Shown here piece after piece: positions 1 to 5,338 of a DNA stretch of 15,660 nucleotides. How positions within the stretch are numbered: position 1 is the stretch's first letter; each line of letters starts with the position of its first letter. The DNA is taken from the NCBI GenBank assembly GCA_039927975.1, contig JBDSTZ010000325.1, positions 1 through 15,660 of the forward strand, read 5' to 3'. This DNA comes from JBDSTZ01 sp039927975. GTDB taxonomy: Bacteria; Pseudomonadota; Gammaproteobacteria; Burkholderiales; Burkholderiaceae_D. Position numbers and translations under genes: made by a program. Below the pieces are notes generated by a model. It ran no database searches and was not told the DNA's origin. It saw only the letters and a list, made by a program, of their open reading frames with translations.

Positions 1-57
1 AAGCACCAGCTTGACGGCCTCCGCACGGAACTCCGGCGTGTATGTCGTTAATTTCAT
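1..57 (-). CDS. IS3-type transposase OrfA, N-terminal 19 residues (partial)
   Basis: From the ATG at 57-55 the minus strand reads MKLTTYTPEFRAEAVKLVL and runs off the window. This matches the usual opening of IS3/IS911-type OrfA proteins, where a Y-x-x-E-F-R-x-E-A-V-x-L stretch begins the helix-turn-helix DNA-binding region. OrfA is normally joined to OrfB (the DDE integrase) by a programmed frameshift, which lies outside this window. An AAAGGGAG Shine-Dalgarno sits a few bases ahead of the ATG. Whether the element is intact cannot be judged. Confidence 0.8.
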   Translation of the reverse strand, partial: MKLTTYTPEFRAEAVKLVL

Positions 58-99
58 AAGTTCACTCCCTTTGACAAGTTTATCAAATGGAAGTGTCCA
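1..99 (-). mobile_element. Left end of an IS3-family insertion sequence (partial)
   Basis: Read on the minus strand, the element begins with TGGACACTTCC at 99-89. The TG start is typical of IS3-family terminal inverted repeats. It then carries a short leader, a ribosome binding site (AAAGGGAG, about 67-74) and the start of a transposase OrfA. The rest lies beyond the left edge, so the right end, the second ORF and any target duplication cannot be seen. The outer boundary at 99/100 is inferred from the TG end and from where the PEP-CTERM reading frame resumes; it could be off by a few bases. Confidence 0.75.
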
Positions 100-100
100 C

Positions 101-217
101 GGAACTCAGGTTACCTCAAACATTTCAGCAGTTCCCGAGCCGTCACGCTATGCGCTCCTACTTGCGGGCCTGGCATTTGTTGCGTTTGCCGGTCGGAAAG
201 CAACGAAAAAGCGCTAG
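101..217 (+). pseudogene. 3' fragment of a PEP-CTERM protein gene cut by the insertion sequence
   Basis: Next to the IS end the plus strand reads an open frame ending in VPEPSRYALLLAGLAFVAFA followed by G-R-K-A-T-K-K-R and a stop. This is a textbook PEP-CTERM signal: a V-P-E-P motif, a hydrophobic helix of about 17 residues and a basic tail. In the family it directs secreted proteins to the exosortase/EpsH system, where the tail is cleaved. Only about 38 residues remain and there is no start codon or signal peptide. The frame continues leftward into IS sequence, antisense to the transposase, from a TTG at 11, but that part looks like IS and not PEP-CTERM protein. The N-terminal half would be expected on the far side of the IS. 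It could alternatively be an old fragment with no partner. Confidence 0.75.
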
Positions 218-240
218 GGTGCACATAGAAGTGAAGGGCG

Positions 241-277
241 ATGTGGCAGGATGGCTGTCCCAGGCCAGCCGCCACAT
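241..277. repeat. Interrupted inverted repeat downstream of the protease gene
   Basis: ATGTGGC (241-247) pairs with GCCACAT (271-277), and inside it GGCTG (253-257) pairs with CAGCC (266-270). This gives a 12-bp stem with a 5-nt bulge and an 8-nt loop. It lies about 105 bp beyond the stop of the leftward protease gene. There is no T-run on either strand, so it is not a classical intrinsic terminator. It may protect an mRNA 3' end or mark a decayed repeat. Confidence 0.45.
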
Positions 278-382
278 GACTCGCTGGCCGGCGTATTCAC
301 GTTGCCGCAAGCACCGGGGCGACAACCCTGGTTTCGTGAAGGACCGGCTCGCGCGATCCGCGTCAACGCGCCGAAGCCGCCG

Positions 383-1888
383 TCAACGCCCAGCCAGACT
401 ACCGCGACAGTCGCTGGCGCTCTTCGCGTCGAAGTCGGCGGCGCCCGGCGCATCGCCGCGCGCGGCGAGCAGGCGGCCGGCGTAACGGTACACCTCGCAT
501 TGTCGACGCCGCACGTAATTTTTATCGTCGCGCGCTTCCTTGAGCAGGGCATCGAGCGTCATTTTTCCGACAAAATAGTCGGCAATGGGCCGGGGCCAGG
601 CGTCGTCGCGCTGGCGCTTCAATATCGCGATCAGCGCCTCGTTCGCTTGCGCGGCCTGTCCGGCACGCACGCGCATGCTGAACATGTCGAGCTGGGCCAG
701 CAGATCGAGCGGGTCGCTTTCAAGCGCGCGTTCATACAAGGGCAGCGCGTCGGCCACCCGGCCGGTCCGTTCGAGGCGCAAGGCCTGCTGGCGCAGCGCA
801 AGCGGATTGCCCTGCGCTATCGCCTTGTCCAGCCAAGCCTGCGCTTGGGCCGGAGCGCCGCGCAGCGCCATCGCCAGGTGGTACTGGGCGTCGGCATTGC
901 CCTCCTCGGCTTCCTTCTGAATCCAGTCTTCCTGCTTACCGGTGGAAAACGGCGGCCCGCCGATATACGACAGGTACACCTTGTTCTGACTGGACGCGAG
1001 CAGGATGCGATGGCTGCGCATGAAGTCATTGCCCAGCAACATATCGAATCCTTCAAGCTCGAAATCGCCCACGCTAATTTCGGGATTCTGAATCATTTCA
1101 CTGCCGACCGAAAACTGCTTGAAGCGGTAGCTGAAGCTGCGCGCCAGTTTGCCGCCGACGCCAGCACCGTCAGACATCGCGGTCATCCCTGGCGAATCGG
1201 CCGTCAACCCGAGTTTTTTCAACGCCGGCAAGGAGATGATGGTGCGGCCGGCGCCGGTGTCGATCATGGCCCGCAACTTGAGCCCGTCGATTTCAACGTC
1301 GATCATCGGCTGCGGCGCGGTACTCCTGAATTCGAGCGGCACCGCGACCGCCTCGGCATCCCAGTAGCCGAGGAAGGTATCCCTGCAATTATTAGGCTCG
1401 AAGAACTTGATCTTCTTTTCCGCCAGCGACACTTCCAGATCGAGCTGCAGCAGGAAGTTGGCGGCCACGATCGCGTCGAAACTGGGGCGGCGGCCCATTT
1501 CATCGATCACCAGCATGGCGCCGCGGCCCTCGCTCTTGATGGGGCCGACGTCGAAATTCTTGACCCGGGTCTGGTACAGGCGCGTGCTGCCGCCAATACC
1601 TCTGGCCTGCATGAACGTTGGGCCCAGGTGCATGTCGCGTTTGTCGGTGGCGAAGCGCGTCAGCTTGGTGTCGTAGGCGCCGGTATCGACCAGCAGCACG
1701 GCCGGCACGCCATTGATGTTGCCCTCGGTGGTGACGCCCATGCTGGAGCCGTGGTACCGCAGGGGCAGGCTGCCGAGCAGACGGTACTTGCAGCGTTTGG
1801 GGTCGGCGTCCTCGGCGTGGGCGGAGGATGATGCCAGGATGGCGTGCGCCAGCACGACAAGGATGAGTCGAACAATGTTGAGTGACAT
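383..1888 (-). CDS. Secreted double-domain retropepsin-like aspartic protease with TPR/Sel1-like tail
   Basis: A 501-residue protein. Residues 1-25 form a signal peptide ending in A-H-A, so the product is probably exported. Two aspartic protease domains of the Asp_protease_2/retropepsin type follow. Each has a catalytic D-T-G: D68 (L-V-D-T-G-A) and D210 (M-I-D-T-G-A). Each has a later hydrophobic-flap partner: F-D-A-I-V-A-A-N-F at about 137-145 and F-D-M-L-L-G-N-D-F at 281-289, the second much closer to the usual I-L-G consensus. Retropepsins are normally homodimers of single-D-T-G chains, so two domains in one chain suggest an internal dimer. Residues about 321-495 are alpha-helical repeats: E-A-E-E-G-N-A-D-A-Q-Y resembles Sel1, and the 360-420 stretch resembles TPR. 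The ATG lacks a good Shine-Dalgarno but places the signal peptide correctly. It is transcribed divergently from the AraC-type gene. Substrate unknown. Confidence 0.85.
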   Translation of the reverse strand: MSLNIVRLILVVLAHAILASSSAHAEDADPKRCKYRLLGSLPLRYHGSSMGVTTEGNINGVPAVLLVDTGAYDTKLTRFATDKRDMHLGPTFMQARGIGGSTRLYQTRVKNFDVGPIKSEGRGAMLVIDEMGRRPSFDAIVAANFLLQLDLEVSLAEKKIKFFEPNNCRDTFLGYWDAEAVAVPLEFRSTAPQPMIDVEIDGLKLRAMIDTGAGRTIISLPALKKLGLTADSPGMTAMSDGAGVGGKLARSFSYRFKQFSVGSEMIQNPEISVGDFELEGFDMLLGNDFMRSHRILLASSQNKVYLSYIGGPPFSTGKQEDWIQKEAEEGNADAQYHLAMALRGAPAQAQAWLDKAIAQGNPLALRQQALRLERTGRVADALPLYERALESDPLDLLAQLDMFSMRVRAGQAAQANEALIAILKRQRDDAWPRPIADYFVGKMTLDALLKEARDDKNYVRRRQCEVYRYAGRLLAARGDAPGAADFDAKSASDCRGSLAGR

Positions 1889-2044
1889 GAGCGGATGCGC
1901 CGGTGAGAGAAGCGGTCAATGTGCTGATCGCCCCTTATCCAACCCGGACAAGGCACGCCGTTCAACACGGCACTCATCCTAGGCGAGTATTGATTTTGAG
2001 TAAACATTTTCCGCCGTCTGTTGCTCGAAAAGCGCCCGCGCTTG

Positions 2045-2118
2045 ACAACATGGCGCCCGTGAGCCAGCTACTGCTGCGGCAATGATGGAGCGCCCGACCG
2101 CCGGCAGCGCCATGTTGT
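2045..2118. repeat. Perfect 12-bp inverted repeat upstream of the AraC-type gene
   Basis: ACAACATGGCGC at 2045-2056 is the exact reverse complement of GCGCCATGTTGT at 2107-2118. The arms are separated by 50 bp, and their centres are 62 bp apart, close to six turns of the DNA helix. The right arm ends 6 bp before a TATAAT box. The geometry fits two operator half-sites for a regulator that loops DNA, possibly the AraC-type protein encoded next door. That role is an inference; a remnant of a small mobile repeat is the alternative. Confidence 0.6.
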
Positions 2119-2124
2119 GACGTG

Positions 2125-2156
2125 TATAATTTAACGACATTGAAACGAATCATTCG
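2125..2156 (+). promoter_or_regulatory. Candidate -10 box and palindrome for the AraC-VOC operon
   Basis: A perfect TATAAT lies at 2125-2130, about 100 bp ahead of the first gene. No convincing -35 is found 16-18 bp upstream, which fits an activator-dependent promoter or a chance match. Sixteen bases after the box lies CGAATCATTCG (2146-2156), a perfect 5-bp inverted repeat around one base. That is roughly where a repressor would cover the start of transcription. Confidence 0.35.
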
Positions 2157-2231
2157 ATCAGAAACAATGTCACCGAAAAAACGTCAATCCATGCACGGTA
2201 GCGTCGTCGTCTAGCTAAGCGCGAGGATCGC

Positions 2232-2708
2232 ATGATGCAAAGTCCCCTGCTGCTTCGACGATTATTGCGGGCGAAAGACAAGATGGACGGCGCTCCCCAT
2301 GAAGAGTGGCCGATCGAGCGCCTTGCGCAAGTGAGCGCGGTCTCGGTGGCGTATTTCGCGCGCGAATTCAAGAAGGCCTTCGGCATACCGCCGCATCGCT
2401 ACCTGCTCACCCGCCGCATCGAGCGCGCCACCGCCCTGCTGCGCGACACGGATCTGCCGATTACCGACATCGCACTGCACACCGGCTGGACCAGCCTGGG
2501 CACCTTCGGGCGCATCTTCCGCGACATTACCGAAAACAGTCCGGGAGAACTGCGCACACTCGCACGCTCGCTTCCCCAAGCGGGCCAGCACATCCCGGAG
2601 TGTGTGCTGCGCGATGCGCAACGACCGAATCTCAACACCGCAGTTTTGGAGAAGCGCCGCCGCGAAGCCGCTGGCACACTGGAACTCCCATCCAAGGAGG
2701 AATCATGA
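2232..2708 (+). CDS. Short AraC-family helix-turn-helix transcriptional regulator
   Basis: A 158-residue protein that is almost only the AraC/XylS DNA-binding domain. The first helix-turn-helix is around residues 28-50 (I-E-R-L-A-Q-V-S-A-V-S-V-A-Y-F-A-R-E-F-K), then G-I-P-P-H-R-Y and the linker helix. The second is around 77-100 (I-T-D-I-A-L-H-T-G-W-T-S-L-G-T-F-G-R-I-F), ending in the family's N-S-P-x-E-L-R. There is no N-terminal ligand-binding cupin, and the roughly 45-residue C-terminal extension is unrecognised. It may therefore bind DNA without sensing, or sense through a partner. Two ATGs are possible, 2232 and 2235; GAGGA at 2223-2227 is better spaced from the second. Its stop overlaps the start of the VOC gene in ATGA, so the two are translationally coupled. 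It probably controls its own operon. Confidence 0.85.
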   Translation: MMQSPLLLRRLLRAKDKMDGAPHEEWPIERLAQVSAVSVAYFAREFKKAFGIPPHRYLLTRRIERATALLRDTDLPITDIALHTGWTSLGTFGRIFRDITENSPGELRTLARSLPQAGQHIPECVLRDAQRPNLNTAVLEKRRREAAGTLELPSKEES

Positions 2709-3136
2709 CTCAACATGTAAATATGGCCGGTGTGTACGTGCGCGATCACGACGAGGCGCTCGCGTTCTACGTCGACAAGCTCGGGTTCGTCGTTCACACC
2801 GACGTGCGCAACGGCGACTATCGATGGCTCACGGTGCAGCATCCGGACCAGCCCTCGTTTCAACTCGGCCTGTTCGTCCCGGGACCGCCAACGCATGACG
2901 CCGCAACCGCCATTACCTTGCAGCAGATCGTCGCAAAAGGCGCCATGCCGCCACTGGTTTTGATGGTGGACGACTGCCGGGCCGCCTACGAACGTCTGAG
3001 CAAGCGCGGCGTCGAGTTCACGCAGGAGCCGGTGGACCGCTATGGCAATGTGGACGCCGGCTTTCGGGATCCTTCCGGCAACGGTTGGAAAATGATCGCG
3101 CTGGCCGCCAGCTCGCAGTCGCGGGAAACGGCATGA
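2705..3136 (+). CDS. VOC-superfamily (glyoxalase/bleomycin-resistance fold) protein
   Basis: A 143-residue protein preceded by a near-ideal AAGGAGG (2694-2700), with its ATG overlapping the upstream stop. It shows the two paired beta-alpha-beta-beta-beta modules of the vicinal oxygen chelate fold. The first opens M-A-G-V-Y-V-R-D-H-D-E-A-L-A-F-Y and continues K-L-G-F. The second covers L-V-L-M-V-D-D-C-R-A-A-Y-E-R-L and ends F-R-D-P-S-G-N-G-W-K-M. In metal-binding members the residue after the tryptophan is usually a metal-ligand glutamate (D-P-x-G-N-x-x-E); here it is K129. It may therefore bind or isomerise a ligand without the standard metal site, or use other ligands. The substrate cannot be read from sequence. 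Its position between a regulator and a membrane protein suggests a detoxification or small-molecule binding role. Confidence 0.85.
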   Translation: MTQHVNMAGVYVRDHDEALAFYVDKLGFVVHTDVRNGDYRWLTVQHPDQPSFQLGLFVPGPPTHDAATAITLQQIVAKGAMPPLVLMVDDCRAAYERLSKRGVEFTQEPVDRYGNVDAGFRDPSGNGWKMIALAASSQSRETA

Positions 3137-3357
3137 GCTGGCATCGCGGAATGCGCCGGGCTCACCGCTGGCTGTCCATCGTTTTCACCCTCGCCGTGAT
3201 AGTCAACTTCGCGGCAAGAGCGATGAATCCTGGCGAACCGCCGTCCTGGATAACGTATTCGCCGCTGCCCCCCCCCCTTTTCTTGATGCTGTTGTCGGGT
3301 CTGTATCTGTTCGCTTTGCCGTACACGGACAAGCAGCGCAAGCGCCGCGTCGCCTGA
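3133..3357 (+). CDS. Small two-helix membrane protein, function unknown
   Basis: A 74-residue protein starting at the ATG that overlaps the VOC gene's stop (ATGA); the frame is open further upstream, but translational coupling favours this start. A basic N-terminus (W-H-R-G-M-R-R-A-H-R-W) is followed by a membrane helix at about residues 14-29. A short loop with P-G-E-P-P-S-W precedes a second helix at about 46-64 (P-P-L-F-L-M-L-L-S-G-L-Y-L-F-A-L). The tail is very basic, K-Q-R-K-R-R. Both ends are probably cytoplasmic by the positive-inside rule. I do not recognise the family. Codons 46-48 contain a run of ten C bases that encodes P-P-P-L. As the last gene of the AraC-VOC operon it may be the transport or anchoring partner. 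Confidence 0.7.
   Translation: MSWHRGMRRAHRWLSIVFTLAVIVNFAARAMNPGEPPSWITYSPLPPPLFLMLLSGLYLFALPYTDKQRKRRVA
3268..3277 (+). repeat. Homopolymeric C10 tract inside the membrane-protein gene
   Basis: Ten consecutive C bases, followed by four T, lie within codons 46-49 of the small membrane protein. With ten C the frame stays open to the stop at 3357. Gain or loss of one base would shift the frame just before the second membrane helix. Such tracts are prone to slipped-strand change and also to sequencing error. Confidence 0.9.
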
Positions 3358-3447
3358 TCTTTCGGAAAGAGCGGCCGACGCAGCTTCGCGGCCCGGCTAC
3401 CGCGACGGAGATCAGCACCCCGTTAGGTGTTTCCGGCGCCGGCGCGG

Positions 3448-5097
3448 TTAAAACGCTTCCCAATCATCATTCTTGCCGGCCGCCGCCGTGAGGACCCTGG
3501 CCGGCTTGCGCAATCGGACCGGCGCGCGCGGCGGCGGCGCCACGCGTCCCTCCGCCCCAAGCTTGAACACGCTGACCACCCGCGCCAGCCGCGCCGCCTG
3601 ATCCTGCATCGCTTCCGATGCCGCAGCGGCCTCCTCCACCAAGGCGGCATTCTGCTGGGTCACATCATCCATTTCGACGATGGCCAGGTTGATCTGCTCG
3701 ATGCCGGCGGTCTGCTCGACACTGGCCGCCGTGATCTCGGCCATGATGTCGGTCACGCGCCGCACCGATTCGACCAGTTCCGTCATGGTGCCGCCGGCCT
3801 GCTGCACCAGCGCGCTGCCGGCGCTCACCTTCAAGCTCGAATCGTTGATCAGCGCCTTGATTTCCTTGGCCGCCCCGGCCGAGCGCTGCGCCAGGTTGCG
3901 CACCTCCGAGGCGACCACCGCGAAGCCACGCCCCTGCTCTCCGGCGCGCGCCGCTTCCACCGCCGCGTTCAAGGCCAGGATATTGGTCTGAAACGCGATC
4001 CCGTCGATGACGCCGATGATGTCGGCGATCTTGTTCGAGGAACTGTCGATCTGCCCCATGGTCTCGACCACCTGGCCGATCACATCGCCGCCGCGCCGCG
4101 CCACGTTTGAGGCCGCCTCCGCCAGCACATTGGCCTGGCGCGCGTTGTCGGCGTTTTGCTTGACGGTCGAGGTCAGTTCCTCCATCGAGGACGCCGTTTC
4201 CTCCAGCGAACTGGCCTGCTGCTCGGTGCGCGAGGACAAGTCCTGGCTGCCGGCGGCGACCTGGGCCGATGCGGAAGCGATGGTCTCCGTGCCGCTGCGC
4301 ACCGTGCTGACCGTGTTCACCAGGCTATCGTTCATGGCCTTCAAGGCGCGCAGGAGCTGACCCAGTTCATCGGCGCGGTCGGTCTCGATGCGACTGGTGA
4401 GGTCACCCGCGGCGACAGTGTTGGCCACTTGCAGTGCGCGCGCGACCGGGCGGGTGATCGACACCGTGATCAGATAACCGAGCATGGCGGCCAGGCCGAG
4501 CACCACGATACTGAGTCCGGCCATCACATTGCGTGTCATGACATACGTCTCTGCCGCCTCGGTCGCGGCGGCCTTGGTCGTCGCACGCTGGAATGCGTTC
4601 TGCTGGGCGATCAGCTTCTTGTACGAGGCCAGTACCGGCCGCATGTGCGTCGACAGGAAGGCCCGCGACTCCTCGGCCTTGTCGGCGGCAATCAGCTTGA
4701 GCAATTCATCCTGGTTCCGGATGTACTCCGCGTCCGCCGCGAGCATCGAAGCGAGCAAGCTGCGCGCCTGCGCAAGGTGCAGCGTCTTGTCGAGCGTGGC
4801 GAGATTCTGCCGCGATTCCTGGCGCAGGCTCATGATGATCCCGGCTTGGCGGCGGCGGTCGTCGGCCACGTCCGTCAATATCATATTGCGCAGAGCAATT
4901 GCGATATCGTTGACGTTCGCGTTGAGGGCGTTCGTCGTCTCGATCTTCGGCAAGCGGTTGTTGGCGATCAGGTCGGTGCTGTCGTTGACTTTGCCGATCA
5001 TGACGACACCAAGTATCGCCATGAAAACGAGCAGCAGACAGATGGCGCCAAAGCCCAGTGCGAGCCGGGTTCCTATGCGCAGGTTGGAGATGTTCAT
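3448..5097 (-). CDS. Methyl-accepting chemotaxis protein
   Basis: A 549-residue chemoreceptor from the ATG at 5097; an upstream in-frame ATG at 5133 would add 12 residues, but M-N-I-S-N-L-R-I-G-T-R-L is the usual opening. First membrane helix about 12-35, then a periplasmic sensor of about 150 residues that looks like the 4HB_MCP four-helix type, and a second membrane helix about 191-213. A HAMP domain follows at about 214-266. The cytoplasmic signalling coiled coil spans about 270-510, with the near-invariant hairpin tip around 367-400 (F-Q-T-N-I-L-A-L-N-A-A-V-E-A-A-R then E-Q-G-R-G-F-A-V-V-A). A flexible proline-rich linker ends in D-D-W-E-A-F, matching the W-x-x-F tether that recruits CheR/CheB. 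It signals through CheA/CheW; no other chemotaxis gene is here, and the ligand is unknown. No clear Shine-Dalgarno is visible. Confidence 0.93.
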   Translation of the reverse strand: MNISNLRIGTRLALGFGAICLLLVFMAILGVVMIGKVNDSTDLIANNRLPKIETTNALNANVNDIAIALRNMILTDVADDRRRQAGIIMSLRQESRQNLATLDKTLHLAQARSLLASMLAADAEYIRNQDELLKLIAADKAEESRAFLSTHMRPVLASYKKLIAQQNAFQRATTKAAATEAAETYVMTRNVMAGLSIVVLGLAAMLGYLITVSITRPVARALQVANTVAAGDLTSRIETDRADELGQLLRALKAMNDSLVNTVSTVRSGTETIASASAQVAAGSQDLSSRTEQQASSLEETASSMEELTSTVKQNADNARQANVLAEAASNVARRGGDVIGQVVETMGQIDSSSNKIADIIGVIDGIAFQTNILALNAAVEAARAGEQGRGFAVVASEVRNLAQRSAGAAKEIKALINDSSLKVSAGSALVQQAGGTMTELVESVRRVTDIMAEITAASVEQTAGIEQINLAIVEMDDVTQQNAALVEEAAAASEAMQDQAARLARVVSVFKLGAEGRVAPPPRAPVRLRKPARVLTAAAGKNDDWEAF

Positions 5098-5338
5098 GGC
5101 ATTTTGTTTCGTAGGTGGGGCGACACCGCCCATCGGGATTCGCCAAGACGTCGATGCTAGGTGCTATCTCATCCGCTGCCGATGGAAAAAGATTAATTAC
5201 ACGCCGAATCGAAAGAAAAGCACGCGATTCAGGATGCGGAAACAACACTCGGGCGCAGCCTGTCGAGCTCGAGTGCCACCTTGGATTGCCAGGTCATCAA
5301 GAACGCGCGAACCACGGCGGAACTGGCGCCACACGCGC

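Larger units (their letters stand above)
1889..2231. other. Divergent intergenic region (343 bp) without a gene
   Basis: This stretch separates the leftward protease gene from the rightward AraC operon, and I see no credible coding sequence in it. It holds two small hairpins near the protease side, CCTTATCC/GGACAAGG (1933-1953, one mismatch) and GCCGT/ACGGC (1957-1971). On the AraC side are the long 12-bp inverted repeat and a TATAAT box, listed separately. The promoters for both directions must lie here or nearby; I could not identify the leftward one. Confidence 0.6.

Noticed and set aside
251..1831. A 526-codon open frame on the plus strand opposite the double retropepsin
   Set aside because: The minus-strand frame has a signal peptide and two D-T-G motifs; the plus frame has no recognisable motif and is a shadow.
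2306..2704. Upstream extension of the VOC reading frame
   Set aside because: It overlaps the AraC-type gene, whereas the ATG at 2705 has an ideal AAGGAGG and matches VOC family starts.
5206..5230. GAATCG/CGATTC inverted repeat as a helicase terminator
   Set aside because: Only six pairs with a 13-nt loop, more than 100 bp past the stop, and no adjacent T-run.
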